Under the pieces are notes generated by a model that saw only the letters and a program-made list of their open reading frames with translations, did no database searches and was not told where the DNA came from. Shown here piece by piece: positions 1-9,509 of a stretch of 33,058 nucleotides of DNA (position 1 is the first letter of the stretch; each line of letters starts with the position of its first letter). Where the stretch lies: contig CP070685.1 of the NCBI GenBank assembly GCA_020352895.1, positions 2,845,724-2,878,781 of the forward strand, written 5' to 3'. This stretch comes from Phycisphaerales bacterium (GTDB lineage: Bacteria; Planctomycetota; Phycisphaerae; UBA1845; G020352895). The position numbers were made by a program, and so were the translations under genes.

Positions 1-380
1 TCGTAGACTTCTCGCTCGGGCCAGTCGGCCCCTCTCCAGATGGCCGTCACCGACGGCACGGTCGGATCAGGATCGTTGACGAAGCACTTGACGAAGAGGC
101 GATGCTGATGCGTGGTGGAGTACAGGCTGTAGGTCACGCCGTAGCGATCGCGCGCCTGCGGGAAGTACAGGTAGTCCACGCAGGTGAGATCGGCAAGCAG
201 GTCAAACCGGGTTCGCGGATCGTCGTGCAGGAAGCGCATCACTTCCAACAGGCGATCGGGCGAGACGCGCACACGGATCTGTGCTCTTGCGCCCTCGCGG
301 CCGGGCACCAGTGGCGCAGCGGCGAAGTCGATGTCCGCAAAGCGCGTCTGCAGCGATTCCAGGCAATGGTCAACCGACAT
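1..380 (-). CDS. nuoC: NADH-quinone oxidoreductase subunit C, partial (3' end beyond window)
   Basis: About 126 codons are visible, starting at an ATG at 380 and running off the left edge. The protein is the 30-kDa subunit of the peripheral arm of respiratory complex I, which helps hold the Fe-S subunits next to the membrane. Recognisable family stretches are [22 protein letters not shown], and [20 protein letters not shown] near the cut, which matches the conserved W-x-x-A-x-W-x-E-R-E-x-x-D block. The start overlaps the end of nuoB by 11 bases, so the two are translationally coupled in a nuoA-nuoB-nuoC order. The carboxy end is not visible, so a nuoCD fusion cannot be excluded. Confidence 0.9.
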   Translation of the reverse strand, partial: MSVDHCLESLQTRFADIDFAAAPLVPGREGARAQIRVRVSPDRLLEVMRFLHDDPRTRFDLLADLTCVDYLYFPQARDRYGVTYSLYSTTHQHRLFVKCFVNDPDPTVPSVTAIWRGADWPEREVY

Positions 381-969
381 CTTCGCCCTTCTTCGGCACG
401 TTCAACTGATAGGTGGGTTCGACGGTCATGCGAAGACCCTCGCCCCGCTCCGTGCTGGTCTTGACACCGTATTTCACCACGATGCGCTGTATGGCCATGA
501 GGCCTTCGAGCAGTGTCTCCGGACGGGGCGGACAGCCCGGCACGTACACGTCCACGGGCAGGAACTGGTCGACCCCTTGCACCACCGCATACGTGTCGAA
601 GACGCCGCCGGTGCTGGCGCAGGCCCCCATGCTGATCACCCACTTGGGCTCGGTCATCTGGAGGTAGATATTCTGCAGCACGGGCATGAGCTTGATGGGT
701 ACCCGTCCGGCCACGATCATCATGTCGGACTGCCGGGGGCTGAAGCGCATGGCCTCGGCCCCAAACCGGGCAATGTCGTAGCGGCTGGCCCCGGTGGCCA
801 TCAGCTCGATGCCGCAGCAGGCCGTCCCGAACGGCATGGGCCACAGCGAGTTCTTGCGGGCCCAGTTCACGCCGTTCCTGCGGAAGAAGTCCACCAGCGC
901 ATCGAGCCGCGTCGTGACAACTTCGTCCTGACCCATTTCGGGGGTCCCGCTGTATACTTCCCTGGCCAT
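370..969 (-). CDS. nuoB: NADH-quinone oxidoreductase subunit B
   Basis: This 199-residue subunit of complex I carries the terminal [4Fe-4S] cluster N2, which passes electrons to quinone. The four expected cysteine ligands are present: adjacent Cys51-Cys52 in [12 protein letters not shown], Cys117 in GACASTGG and Cys146 in VPGCPPRPE. Length is normal for the family. An in-frame reading extends far upstream, but homology begins close to the ATG at 969, which has a G-rich stretch about 11 bases before it. It lies 17 bases after nuoA and overlaps nuoC, so it belongs to the same operon. Confidence 0.95.
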   Translation of the reverse strand: MAREVYSGTPEMGQDEVVTTRLDALVDFFRRNGVNWARKNSLWPMPFGTACCGIELMATGASRYDIARFGAEAMRFSPRQSDMMIVAGRVPIKLMPVLQNIYLQMTEPKWVISMGACASTGGVFDTYAVVQGVDQFLPVDVYVPGCPPRPETLLEGLMAIQRIVVKYGVKTSTERGEGLRMTVEPTYQLNVPKKGEDVG

Positions 970-986
970 GTTTCGGTGATCCCCCT

Positions 987-1415
987 CTACTCCCATCGGA
1001 ACACGCCCTTGCGCCATTCGTAGATGAAGCCCACCAGAAGTATGAGCAGGAAGAGCGTACCGCCCACAAGAAGGTAGCCCGCGCCCACCACCATCCCGCC
1101 GAGTTCGGCCACCGGCTCGCCCGCCGCTGCGGAGGCGCGGTACAGCACCGCCCACGGCCATAAGAACACGACCTCGATGTCGAACAGCAGGAAGAGTACG
1201 GCCACGATGTAGAAGCGCACGTTGAAGCGCCGTTGCGCGTCGCTGAACAGCGGCATGCCTGATTCGTACGGGGCGTGCTTGACAGCGCCCTTGCGCCTCG
1301 GCCCGACGCCGTGGCCGAGTATCTGAATGACAATGGTCATGAAGAGGGCGGTGGCCACGAGCACGAGCACCGGCGCGTAGGCGGCGATGGTGCTGTCCGC
1401 TTGTGCGATCATCAT
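987..1415 (-). CDS. nuoA: NADH-quinone oxidoreductase subunit A
   Basis: A 142-residue membrane subunit of complex I with three hydrophobic segments (about residues 12-33, 66-90 and 105-130 from this start). The family loop is present: [19 protein letters not shown] followed by [21 protein letters not shown], with the conserved acidic residues of the second helix. I chose the double ATG at 1415/1412. An AGGAGG lies upstream, but at a rather long 13 bases, and the frame stays open to 1475. It is the first gene of the visible nuo operon. Confidence 0.92.
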   Translation of the reverse strand: MMIAQADSTIAAYAPVLVLVATALFMTIVIQILGHGVGPRRKGAVKHAPYESGMPLFSDAQRRFNVRFYIVAVLFLLFDIEVVFLWPWAVLYRASAAAGEPVAELGGMVVGAGYLLVGGTLFLLILLVGFIYEWRKGVFRWE

Positions 1416-1889
1416 GGCCGCTTCGATGCCTCCTGCCGTGTGCCTGCCAATGAGGAGCCGCAGAGTGTAGTGCAAAGCAGGCGGCTTGGCGATAGCCGTA
1501 ACGAAGCCCCACGGAGCATCCGTGAATGGGGGAATCCTCGGGCTTGGGTTGTTGCCGTGGAGGTCTCACGAAGGCCTCGTCGTCGGTTTGAGTTCCACGG
1601 CGTGTCGCGGTGTGAGGCGCCGGGCCGGGCTTATCGGGCCTTCGGAGCCGGCCTGCGGAGGGCATCTCGTTTTGAGCTGGGCAGCTCCGCCCGTCCCGCA
1701 GGTAACGGCGCATTCAGCCGCAGCCATCCGACGCTAAGTGCATATTTTATATAGAGTTGCGCGCGAAGGCGGGGTGGAAAGGCCAGGCTCGGATCCCAAC
1801 ATGCTCTCTGTCCGGCAGGCGGAACAGCAAGAATTACAGCCACTCCCGAAAAGTCGCTGGCAATCAAAATCCTGTACTAGGGGGATGAA
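1416..1889. other. Non-coding leader region upstream of nuoA
   Basis: No convincing gene. Read toward nuoA this would be the operon's 5' leader. It holds a perfect 8-base inverted repeat, GCCGTGGA at 1554-1561 and TCCACGGC at 1594-1601, and an AT-rich patch at 1741-1756 (TATATAAAAT on the minus strand). That patch could be a -10 region, but I see no matching -35 element. Open frames here have no recognisable protein features. Confidence 0.4.
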
Positions 1890-1917
1890 TTCACCCTGGG
1901 TGTTTTGCTAGTATACA
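1890..1917 (+). promoter_or_regulatory. Possible sigma-70-type promoter
   Basis: TTCACC at 1890-1895 and TATACA at 1912-1917 are 16 bases apart, each matching four of six consensus bases. Transcription would start near 1924, just at the beginning of the hairpin-rich segment that precedes the PEP-CTERM remnant. Prediction by eye only. Confidence 0.35.
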
Positions 1918-1923
1918 GTGAGG

Positions 1924-2197
1924 AATCGATTCTGGTGCCGCGCCCCGCCGTTCCTATCCGGGCACCGTGGCGAAAGGTCGATGGCCTTGCCGAGTCAGCA
2001 GGGAAGTGAAAGAAGCGGCCATCTCTTGGTTGAAAAGGTGAGAATACCGAGACCTGAAAGCAGCTTTCCTTGTATGATTGCGGTCCCTGCCCCTCGGACC
2101 GTACCCCTGTAAGCTTCGGTATGGGTCGGCGCCTAGCGCCAGCGTGGTGATCCGGGTGCATGCGGCTGAGCCCGAGCACCGTGGTTAACCACTTTTT
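1924..2197 (+). ncRNA. Hairpin-rich segment: candidate structured leader or small RNA
   Basis: This gene-free stretch has an unusual density of inverted repeats. They are GGTGCC 1934-1939 with GGCACC 1961-1966; GATGGCC 1980-1986 with GGCCATC 2017-2023; and ATACCGA 2044-2050 with TCGGTAT 2116-2122. The last pair encloses two hairpins, GAAAG-CAG-CTTTC at 2056-2068 and CGGTCC/GGACCG at 2081-2101, like a three-way junction. Further on are GGCGC-CTA-GCGCC at 2128-2140, GGTGC/GCACC at 2156-2180 and the palindrome GTGGTTAACCAC at 2181-2192, followed by five T. I do not recognise a known riboswitch or RNA class. It could be the leader of the broken gene at 2216 or an independent RNA; some of these stems may be chance in GC-rich DNA. 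Confidence 0.35.
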
Positions 2198-2215
2198 AAT
2201 GGAGGGCCAAAAGCC

Positions 2216-2607
2216 ATGAGAAGAACCTGCGTCTTACATGGGGTCGTTCGCCTAGTGACGCCGGCGGCGGGGGCGAACGACCGTAAACCGCCCGCCTGGC
2301 GCGGCGATCCGGGATCCGCCTTCGAGGGCCGGGTCTTTGGATCAGAGCCGGCCAGCCGGTCTGCGAGTGGGGTTCCCGCTTGCCATCGCGGACTCCCAGC
2401 TTAGCGTCGACCTGGGCGGTGTGTGGTGCTGCGAGGGCACGTCATGCCACGCAGGCCACGCCCCCAATAAAGAGTGGTTGACCCTGAAAAATGGTCTTAA
2501 TGACATCTCCATTGCGAAAGATGATTGATGCCATTTGCGCTCCAGAACCGGCCGCGAATTGCCTTCTCGCCGCCGGTGTGTTGGCGCGGCTGCGCCGCCG
2601 GCGCTGA
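2216..2607 (+). pseudogene. Frame-disrupted PEP-CTERM exported protein
   Basis: The protein signal is spread over three frames. Frame one starts at ATG 2216 behind GGAGG and reads NDRKPPAWRGDPGSAFEGRV, resembling the start of planctomycete PEP-CTERM proteins as I know them. A second frame, about 2340-2525, reads PLAIADSQLSVDLGG and ends NGLNDISIAKDD. A third, about 2521-2607, gives IDAICAPEPAANCLLAAG and then VLARLRRRR before TGA 2605. That is a complete PEP-CTERM sorting signal: PEP, hydrophobic stretch, basic end. Two frame changes are needed to join the parts, and the signal peptide looks eroded. It could be a decayed gene or consensus errors. A terminator follows at 2642. Confidence 0.6.
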
Positions 2608-2641
2608 AGACCAAGAGACTGTAATCACGATCTGACTAACC

Positions 2642-2673
2642 AAAGGGCCGATCCTGCGGCGGGTCGGCCCTTT
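2642..2673 (+). terminator. Hairpin terminator after the PEP-CTERM remnant
   Basis: Perfect 10-base arms, AAAGGGCCGA at 2642-2651 and TCGGCCCTTT at 2664-2673, with a 12-base loop. The stem ends in TTT and continues CCCTT, so it could stop transcription from the left. Confidence 0.6.
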
Positions 2674-2679
2674 CCCTTG

Positions 2680-3085
2680 GTACGACAATCATGGCTCGTT
2701 CGTTTGTGTTTTTCGAATAAAAGTATGATGATCACGCCGAGGGCCTTCCGCGTGCATTGCGCCGAACGTCATGTCGCAAGCCCGGCCGACCGGCGCAGCG
2801 CCTGGCCCGCCTGCTGTTGTCTACACTCAGCACAATAGACAGGAGTGTTGCGGCGCTGCCGACGAATTGGCGCCCATGATGGGCGCATAACGGCCGTCAA
2901 CTGCCTGCTGGGCATCAGCGGCGGCCGGACCGGCCTGATCGGCGCGCTGGTCAGGAGGCGTCCGGGACTCGGTTGTTCACTTCGCATCGCCGGCCAATGC
3001 TGCACCCCCGTCCGCGGTCGGGTGCTTGTCCAAGGCGGCAACGGGCGCCACCCTGTTATGTGTTTGTTATGATGGCTCGGTGTCT
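2680..3085. other. Intergenic region without a recognisable gene
   Basis: Short open frames on both strands show no domain, signal peptide or good ribosome site. The only notable structure is a hairpin with 8-base arms, GCGCCCAT at 2871-2878 and ATGGGCGC at 2880-2887. No clear promoter for the next gene was seen. Confidence 0.4.
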
Positions 3086-4048
3086 ATGCCGGTTCGCGAC
3101 TTCATCCGCCCGAGCCTGACTCTGGCCATGGTATGCATGCCGCCGGCCATCGGAGTCACCTCCGGCGTCGCCCTGTCACATCTGCCTTCGGCACCGCAGA
3201 TCGAATCGCTTATCCTGGTCATGATCACAGCGTTATCCATGATCATGGGGCTGCTTATCTGGCTGCACGTGATTGGATGGACTCTGCGGCGTGTTTTCGG
3301 CACGGCCGCTGCGAAAGCCACGGTTCTGGTGCACCTAGCCCTGTGGCACCCGGTCTACGACGTGGGTTGCATGAACGATGCTCTGATTGCGGCCCAGGGG
3401 CTGGTCATGCTCGGCCTGTACTGGTGGTTCGTGCCGCTGATCTGGTGGCTGGGCGGGCGTTGCAGCCGGTCCGCCGACCACGCACAAATGCGGACTGCAC
3501 AAGGGAGACTCTCCATGCACCGCCTTCCCATCGATTATTTGCGATCCGTCGCGCTTGTGCCGCTGGCCAGCGGTCTGTTCGTCATCGTGTACATGGTTGT
3601 TGAGGACATCATGCCCGGCTCATGGAGCGACGACGTGCCCTGGGTGACCGCCAATGCTCTGACTGCTGCGGTCGTCTCGGCTGGATGGGTGCTAACTTGG
3701 CGACGAGGCGTGGAGTGGAACCCGCTTCGCAGGCGACACACAGTGCTGCTGTCCCTGGCGCTCGTCCTGAGTTGTGGGGCTTGCGGCCTGATCGATGGGA
3801 GCACCGACTACATCGACACGCTGTGCCTGACCATTCCTCTTGCGCTCGCGGGGTTGTTCATGATCGCTACAGCGCGTCTGTGGCAGGGGCCCCTCGCGGC
3901 CGTCCCCGTCCTGGTCGAAGAATTTGTGCAGCCACACTGCCCGGCTTGCGGCTACAACATGACTGGCCTGGATCGGGCTCGCTGTCCGGAATGCGGCGAG
4001 GCCTACACGCTGGAGGTGCTGTTCGCGGCCAACGTGGCCAGCCGATAG
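3086..4048 (+). CDS. Multi-pass membrane protein with C-terminal zinc ribbon
   Basis: A 320-residue protein of unknown function. About six hydrophobic segments span residues 10-265, including SLILVMITALSMIMGLLIWL-type and LGLYWWFVPLIWWLGG stretches. The tail carries a zinc ribbon with Cys285, Cys288, Cys300 and Cys303 (CPACGYN...RCPECG). This CPxCGYNLxGL-type ribbon attached to membrane helices is typical of planctomycete proteins, where the ribbon is usually cytoplasmic. The frame is open upstream to a TTG at 3026, but the ATG at 3086 gives a more natural start; neither has a strong ribosome site. It stands alone between the PEP-CTERM remnant and korA. Confidence 0.75.
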   Translation: MPVRDFIRPSLTLAMVCMPPAIGVTSGVALSHLPSAPQIESLILVMITALSMIMGLLIWLHVIGWTLRRVFGTAAAKATVLVHLALWHPVYDVGCMNDALIAAQGLVMLGLYWWFVPLIWWLGGRCSRSADHAQMRTAQGRLSMHRLPIDYLRSVALVPLASGLFVIVYMVVEDIMPGSWSDDVPWVTANALTAAVVSAGWVLTWRRGVEWNPLRRRHTVLLSLALVLSCGACGLIDGSTDYIDTLCLTIPLALAGLFMIATARLWQGPLAAVPVLVEEFVQPHCPACGYNMTGLDRARCPECGEAYTLEVLFAANVASR

Positions 4049-4511
4049 GGCCGGGCGGCAGCGGGCGGGGCGAGGTGGTCATAACCCAAGGTGCTGAGAG
4101 GCCGCTAAGACGCTTACGGATGGCCGGGATGTCCTTGCCGGTGGGGCGGGTTCGGATGTGATACAGCTCGCGAGGGGTCCTCACGGTACGGGTGGGCACA
4201 GCGGGTTCTCCCGCAGGCCACCGGGTCTCCATGTTCCCGGAAGGGTCTGGCGCCGCTCCCGTCCGATTCAGCCGGAGACCCGCCAGAAGAATCATGGCGA
4301 AACTGGGTGCGCGGGGGCCAAAGCCGTGGATGCCGTCCGGGCGGGCAGATATAATCCGGCAATTCGCTGATGCGGCCCATCGGCTGCAGCAGCATACGAC
4401 GAGGCGTGAAGGCCCGGGGTTTGCCGGCCGGCGGAACCGACGGAGATGCGGGTCTCCGGTGGTCGGCCTGGTGACGCCGGGATTTCTTTTCCTCGCGTTT
4501 TGAGGACTGTC
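4049..4511. other. Intergenic region upstream of korA
   Basis: No convincing gene. It contains the hairpin GCGGG-TTCT-CCCGC at 4201-4214 and the inverted repeat GGGTCTCC (4223-4230) / GGAGACCC (4274-4281). A TATAAT hexamer lies further down and is listed separately as a possible korAB promoter. The inverted repeats could belong to an upstream control region. Confidence 0.35.
4327..4355 (+). promoter_or_regulatory. Possible korAB promoter
   Basis: A perfect TATAAT at 4350-4355 lies about 155 bases before korA. The hexamer 17 bases upstream, TGGATG at 4327-4332, is a weak -35 match. The perfect -10 is notable in such GC-rich DNA, but the -35 is doubtful. Confidence 0.35.
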
Positions 4512-6386
4512 ATGGTCACGAAGACACAGGCGGTGGCCCAGCCGATTCCGATTCAGGAGATGGAGACCGTCACGATCCGCTTTGCGGGCGATTCGGGCGA
4601 CGGGATGCAGTTGGCGGGCACCCAGTTTTCCAACGCGTCGGCCATATTCGGCAACGACGTGAGCACGTTTCCCGACTTCCCGGCGGAGATCCGCGCTCCG
4701 GCCGGCACTCTCTTCGGAGTATCGGGGTATCAAATCAACTTCTCGGCGCGTGACATCAGTACGCCTGGTGATCGGCTGGATGCTCTGGTCGCGATGAACC
4801 CGGCCGCCCTGAAGACCAACCTTCAGGATCTGGTCAAGGGGGGGATTCTCATCATCAATTCCGATGCGTTCACGGACGCGAACCTCAAGAAGGCGCACTA
4901 TGAGAACGACCCGCTCGAGGGCGAGGAACTCGATGGCTACCAGCTCTTCAAGATTCCGATCACCAAGCTGACGCTCGAGGCGGTCAAAGATACCGGGCTG
5001 ACCAACAAACAGGCGGAGCGGTGCAAGAACCTTTTTGCCTTGGGCGTCGTGTGCTGGCTGTTCGATCGTCCGCTGGATCCTCCGCTGAACTGGATTCACC
5101 AGAAGTTCGGCAAAACGCCGGCGGTGGACCAGGCCAACACGCTGGCCCTCAAGGCGGGTTACGCCTACGGCGACATCGTGGAGATCTTCCCGGTGCGCTA
5201 CAAAGTGCAGAAGGCGTCGCTGCCGCCGGGTACGTATCGCCGCCTGACCGGCAACGAGGCCCTGTCCCTGGGGTTGGTGGCCGCGGCTCGTCGAGCCGGG
5301 CTGAAACTCTTTTACGGATCCTACCCCATCACGCCGGCCAGCGAAGTCTTGCAGGAACTGTCCCGACACAAGAACTTCGATGTGATCACCTTCCAGGCGG
5401 AGGACGAGATCGCGGCCATCAGCGCGGTGATCGGAGCCTCCTTCGCGGGATGCTTGTCGGCCACGGGCACCAGCGGCCCGGGCCTGGACCTTAAACAGGA
5501 AGCCATCGGGCTGGCGGTCATGACCGAGTTGCCCATGGTCATCATCAACGTGCAGCGGGGCGGGCCGAGCACGGGACTGCCTACCAAGACCGAGCAGTCT
5601 GATCTGCTGGAGGCCGTCTGCGGCCGACACGGCGAGTGCCCCTTGCCAGTGCTCGCGGCCCTGAGCCCGGCGGATTGCTTCGGCATGGTCTTTGAGGCCG
5701 CCCGCATTGCTATCAAGTACATGACGCCGGTGGTGCTATTGAGCGACGGTTACATCGCCAATGGGGCCGAGCCCTGGCGGATTCCGGGGATGGATGAACT
5801 GCCCGGCCTGCACCCCACCTTCGCCTCCGCGGGGACGACCGGAGACGGCTTCCAGCCCTATGCGCGGGACGAGAACCTGGCACGGCCCTGGGCTCTCCCG
5901 GGCACGCCCGGGCTGGAGCACCGCGTAGGTGGCCTGGAGAAGAAGGACATCAGCGGGGCCGTGTGCTACGAGCCCGAGAACCACCAGCTCATGACCGAGC
6001 TGCGGCAGAAGAAAGTCGAGGGCATTGCCAAGGACATTCCTCTCCAGGAGGTGCACGGACCGGCGAGGGGCAAGTTGCTGGTGCTGGGTTGGGGCGGGAC
6101 GGCCGGTGCCATCCAGTCGGCCTGCGAGGCCGCACAAGCGAAGGGGCACGACGTGGCGTGGGCGACCATGCGCTATCTGAATCCCTTTCCACGTAACCTG
6201 GGAGATGTGTTGAAGTCTTACAAAAAGATCCTGATCCCTGAGTTGAACGCAGGCCAACTCCTGACCCTGGTCCGGGCCCGATACCTGGTGGATGCCGAAG
6301 GGCTCAACAAGATGCAGGGCCGTCCGTTCCTGATCAGGGAGATTGGCGACAGGATCGAGCAGATACTGAGAGGGGTGTCATCGTGA
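4512..6386 (+). CDS. korA: 2-oxoacid:ferredoxin oxidoreductase, fused gamma-alpha subunit (KorA type)
   Basis: A 624-residue subunit that with KorB oxidises a 2-oxoacid (most likely 2-oxoglutarate) to the acyl-CoA with reduction of ferredoxin. The N-terminal gamma domain (about 15-200) opens with [16 protein letters not shown]. The alpha pyrimidine-binding domain (about 235-440) contains [18 protein letters not shown] and the [20 protein letters not shown] and [18 protein letters not shown] blocks. The C-terminal domain (about 520-620) includes [16 protein letters not shown]. Start: ATG 4512 has GAGG six bases before it; an upstream in-frame extension has no homology. Its TGA overlaps the korB GTG by four bases. 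Substrate preference (2-oxoglutarate rather than another 2-oxoacid) is inferred from overall resemblance to KorA. Confidence 0.93.
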   Translation: MVTKTQAVAQPIPIQEMETVTIRFAGDSGDGMQLAGTQFSNASAIFGNDVSTFPDFPAEIRAPAGTLFGVSGYQINFSARDISTPGDRLDALVAMNPAALKTNLQDLVKGGILIINSDAFTDANLKKAHYENDPLEGEELDGYQLFKIPITKLTLEAVKDTGLTNKQAERCKNLFALGVVCWLFDRPLDPPLNWIHQKFGKTPAVDQANTLALKAGYAYGDIVEIFPVRYKVQKASLPPGTYRRLTGNEALSLGLVAAARRAGLKLFYGSYPITPASEVLQELSRHKNFDVITFQAEDEIAAISAVIGASFAGCLSATGTSGPGLDLKQEAIGLAVMTELPMVIINVQRGGPSTGLPTKTEQSDLLEAVCGRHGECPLPVLAALSPADCFGMVFEAARIAIKYMTPVVLLSDGYIANGAEPWRIPGMDELPGLHPTFASAGTTGDGFQPYARDENLARPWALPGTPGLEHRVGGLEKKDISGAVCYEPENHQLMTELRQKKVEGIAKDIPLQEVHGPARGKLLVLGWGGTAGAIQSACEAAQAKGHDVAWATMRYLNPFPRNLGDVLKSYKKILIPELNAGQLLTLVRARYLVDAEGLNKMQGRPFLIREIGDRIEQILRGVSS

Positions 6387-7408
6387 GCGCGAGCTCGGTG
6401 GAGTTAGATGTTCTGACGGCCAAGGATTTCGCCAGCGATCAGGAAGTCCGCTGGTGTCCGGGATGCGGAGACTACTCCATCCTGGCCCAGATCAAGAAGG
6501 TGCTTCCGACGCTGGGCATCCCGAAAGAGAAATATGTGTTTGTGTCCGGCATCGGCTGTTCCAGCCGGTTCCCGTACTACGTGGAGACTTACGGGATTCA
6601 CGGTGTTCACGGCCGGGCCTGCGCCATTGCCACGGGCGTCAAGCTGGCCAATCCTGAACTTTCCGTCTGGGTGGCCACCGGCGACGGTGACGCCCTCAGC
6701 ATCGGCGGCAACCATTTCGTGCACATGCTTCGCAAGAATATCGGGCTGAAAGTCCTGATGTTCAACAATCGGATTTACGGCCTGACCAAGGGCCAGTATT
6801 CACCCACGACCGAGTTGGGCAAGCGTACCAAGTCGACGCCTTGGGGCTCGGTGGACAGGCCGTTCAACGCCCTGTCGGTGGCCATCGGCGCCGAGGCCAC
6901 CTTCGTGGCTCGGGCGCTGGATTCCGATCCCAAACAGTTGTGTGAAGTGCTGGAGCGGGCCGCGCGCCACGAGGGCACGGCCTTCGTGGAGATCTACCAG
7001 AACTGTGTGGTCTTCAACGACGGGGCCTTCGAGTACTCGCACAAGTCCCAACGGGCGGATAACACACTTTATCTCGAGCACGGCAAGCCCATGATCTTCG
7101 GCAAGGAGCGCGAGAAGGGCATCCGCCTGATCGGCACCCATCCGGAAGTGGTGACCGTCGGCAAGGGCGGAGTGGCCATGGACGACCTGCTTGTCCATGA
7201 CGAGCGGGCGGCCGAGCCCACCCTGGCTTACCTGCTCAGCCGGATGCGGCATCCGGAGTTCCCCGAGCCGGTGGGCGTCTTCCGCTGTGCCGAGGAGAAA
7301 TCCTATGAGCGGCGCGTCTACGAACAGGTCGAGGAAGCCAAGAAACGGCTCGGAGAGGGAGATCTGGCCGGGCTCCTTCAGTCCGGGGAGGCCTGGGAGA
7401 TCACCTAG
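6383..7408 (+). CDS. korB: 2-oxoacid:ferredoxin oxidoreductase, beta subunit (KorB type)
   Basis: A 341-residue thiamine-diphosphate-binding partner of KorA. The GDGD at 100-103 and the following N128-N129 in [18 protein letters not shown] form the Mg/ThDP motif. Likely [4Fe-4S] ligands are Cys25 and Cys28 (WCPGCGDYS), Cys59 ([11 protein letters not shown]) and Cys208 (QNCVVFND), the usual set for the family. Start is GTG 6383 within a GTGA overlap with korA, with AGAGGGG just upstream, so the pair is translationally coupled. No korC, korD or ferredoxin gene follows; a terminator comes 29 bases later, so this is a two-subunit enzyme. Slightly longer than many KorB proteins because of the C-terminal stretch after about residue 280. 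Confidence 0.94.
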   Translation: MSASSVELDVLTAKDFASDQEVRWCPGCGDYSILAQIKKVLPTLGIPKEKYVFVSGIGCSSRFPYYVETYGIHGVHGRACAIATGVKLANPELSVWVATGDGDALSIGGNHFVHMLRKNIGLKVLMFNNRIYGLTKGQYSPTTELGKRTKSTPWGSVDRPFNALSVAIGAEATFVARALDSDPKQLCEVLERAARHEGTAFVEIYQNCVVFNDGAFEYSHKSQRADNTLYLEHGKPMIFGKEREKGIRLIGTHPEVVTVGKGGVAMDDLLVHDERAAEPTLAYLLSRMRHPEFPEPVGVFRCAEEKSYERRVYEQVEEAKKRLGEGDLAGLLQSGEAWEIT

Positions 7409-7436
7409 TCCCGCCGTACGAACGCATCTGAACCAT

Positions 7437-7468
7437 AGGCCCACTCCCCAAACGGGGGGCGGGCCTTT
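7437..7468 (+). terminator. Terminator after korAB
   Basis: Outer arms AGGCCC (7437-7442) and GGGCCT (7461-7466) enclose CCCC (7446-7449) pairing with GGGG, with an AAAC-type loop. Three T follow. A short T-run but a strong stem, placed 28 bases after the korB stop. Confidence 0.65.
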
Positions 7469-7516
7469 ACGCTGCTTGCAGGATGACTAGCCGGCAGTGG
7501 GCTTGAAGGAGCGCAC

Positions 7517-9382
7517 ATGGTGAGTGAGGGTGTGAGGCGAAGACAATTCTACGTTTGGACGCTGGCAGTGGTCGGCGTATGGATCTACCCGGCGGCGGCT
7601 CAGGATCAGAGTCCTGCTGAGCCGGCCGTCCATGTCACCGGGCAGGTGTTCGACCATCTGGGCGCTGGCGTCGCAGGCATGGAGGTGGAGGTGTACCGGG
7701 CTGAAGACGGGAAGCCGGTCGGTGAAGCGTTGGCCAAGTCGACGACCGAGCAATACGGCGACCTGTCTATCGAGTTGCCGCCCGGCTCCCAAGGGCGCTT
7801 CCTGGTCCGATTGAGCAAGACCGGCTACGCGACCGTAGAACAGGTTATCGAGATTCGGCCGGATGAGCCGCTGCCTTTCGTGGATGTTCGGGCCGTGGGG
7901 GCGTTTCAGATGGAAGGGCGGGTCAGGAGCGCTGCAGACGACTCACCCATCGGGCGGGCTGAAGTGACCGTCTCGGATGGCTTCGCCGTCTGGAAGGGGC
8001 GGTCCGACGAGCAGGGGCGGTTCATGATCAAGGACCTTCCGCCCAAGCGGCTCGAGCTGAAAGTGGAGGCCGAGGGACACGCCACAGTCCGCCAGCCGGT
8101 CACGATCGCCAAGCAGGCCGAGCCGATTGAACTTTGGATGGAGGCCGGGTGGTCCGCGACGATTCAAATCGTCGGCCCGTTGGGCACACCGATTCCCGAG
8201 GTTGCGGTCGAGATGCTGACTGATATGCGCGAAAGCCTTCACACCGGCGTAACCGACGAGAAAGGCGAGGTTACTTTCACGGGTCTGGATCCCGCTGCGG
8301 TGCTGTTGCAGATGCGCTTCACACACTTCGCCCTCCCGCGCACGGATGAGTTTGAGTACGAGTTGATGCGCTCCGACGAGGAGATGCACCTGCGGGAGCG
8401 GTTTGAGGTGGAGCTGGCCGGGCGGGTCAAGGGCGTGGTCCGCGATGCGGCCACGGGCGAGCCCGTCTACAGCGCCCGAGTGATGGCCGGCGAATACATC
8501 GGGCGCGGCATGCCCAAGGCGTGGACCGATCCCGATGGCCAGTACTCCTTGACTTCCCTGACCCCCGGTGCGGTGGTGCTGACTGCACATCATGCTGATT
8601 ATGCGCCCGCGCTGACTGAGGTGGAGATCGGCTCCGGCGAGACCAGAACGGTTGACCTGCAGTTGGAGAAGGGGAGGGGCATTCGCGGACAGGTGGTGGA
8701 TGTGGACGGTCGGGCGCTGAGCGGGGCGCAGGTCCAGGTGACCTTGTGGCGGGATTGCCAGACGGCCGGGCTGATCACTCTGACTGACGAACAGGGCCGG
8801 TTCACCCTCGAGCATGCGCCGAACGATTCGCTCGGCCTGGCGGCCAGCCTGAGTGGGTATCGGTCGCAGGAGCGCCAGATTACCGATGAAAGTGAGGTGC
8901 GCCTGGAGCTGAAGCCGTTTGCGCCCGATGCCGGTCCGGCCGCGCCGGCCGCCAAGTACGCTGTGGGAGACGCGGTTCCGGTCCTGGCAAGCTTTGAAAC
9001 GCTGGATGGCACGAAGATGTCACTGACCGGGCTCCGTGGCAAGGTCCTGCTGATGGACTTTTGGGCGACGTGGTGCGGGCCGTGCCTCGCGGAGATTCCG
9101 AACCTCAAGAAGGTATACGAGAGATTCGGTCAGCGCGAGGACTTCGTCATGATCAGTGTGAGCCTGGACCAGAGCAAGGCGCGCCTGGCCGACTTCGTGA
9201 AGGAGGAGAAGATCGCCTGGCCTCAGGTGTTCGACGGCAAGGCCTGGGAGGCGGAACTGGCCGAGGCATTCGGCATTCAGGCCATTCCGGCAACGTTCCT
9301 GATCGACAAGGAAGGCCGGGTCGCGGCCGTCAACCTCAGCGGTGAAGCCCTGGTGGGCCAGATCGGCAAGCTGTTGGAATGA
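7517..9382 (+). CDS. Exported protein with carboxypeptidase-regulatory-like repeats and C-terminal TlpA-type thioredoxin domain
   Basis: A 621-residue protein. A signal peptide (basic RRR at 7-9, hydrophobic core, cleavage near AAAQD at 25-30) sends it out of the cytoplasm. Four beta-sandwich repeats of the carboxypeptidase-regulatory type are visible; each starts with a G-x-V/R motif and has a DEQGRF or DPDGQY turn (near residues 41, 133, 306 and 393). The tail (about 480-621) is a TlpA/ResA-like domain with active-site WCGPC at 519-523 and the cis-proline loop IQAIPATFLID. It probably reduces or shuffles disulfides of envelope proteins. ATG 7517 has AAGGAG five bases before it. The next gene, also exported, starts 127 bases downstream and may be cotranscribed. 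Confidence 0.88.
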   Translation: MVSEGVRRRQFYVWTLAVVGVWIYPAAAQDQSPAEPAVHVTGQVFDHLGAGVAGMEVEVYRAEDGKPVGEALAKSTTEQYGDLSIELPPGSQGRFLVRLSKTGYATVEQVIEIRPDEPLPFVDVRAVGAFQMEGRVRSAADDSPIGRAEVTVSDGFAVWKGRSDEQGRFMIKDLPPKRLELKVEAEGHATVRQPVTIAKQAEPIELWMEAGWSATIQIVGPLGTPIPEVAVEMLTDMRESLHTGVTDEKGEVTFTGLDPAAVLLQMRFTHFALPRTDEFEYELMRSDEEMHLRERFEVELAGRVKGVVRDAATGEPVYSARVMAGEYIGRGMPKAWTDPDGQYSLTSLTPGAVVLTAHHADYAPALTEVEIGSGETRTVDLQLEKGRGIRGQVVDVDGRALSGAQVQVTLWRDCQTAGLITLTDEQGRFTLEHAPNDSLGLAASLSGYRSQERQITDESEVRLELKPFAPDAGPAAPAAKYAVGDAVPVLASFETLDGTKMSLTGLRGKVLLMDFWATWCGPCLAEIPNLKKVYERFGQREDFVMISVSLDQSKARLADFVKEEKIAWPQVFDGKAWEAELAEAFGIQAIPATFLIDKEGRVAAVNLSGEALVGQIGKLLE

Positions 9383-9509
9383 CAGTGCTGCCCTTCGCTG
9401 CCAGCCAGGTCGTCGCACTCGCGGCTGCAAAGCGCTTCTGCCTGTGTGCGGACGCGCTGCGAACCGGCACGCCGCAGCGTCCAACCCTAATCAGATCAAG
9501 GAGCGTTGT

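Noticed and set aside
1741-1756. TATATAAAAT as the nuo promoter
   Set aside because: No acceptable -35 hexamer at 16-18 bases; left as an AT-rich patch only.
3867-5630. Long minus-strand open frame (587 codons) over korA
   Set aside because: It is a shadow of the korA coding frame in GC-rich DNA: low-complexity, Arg-rich, with no domain, while korA is unmistakable.
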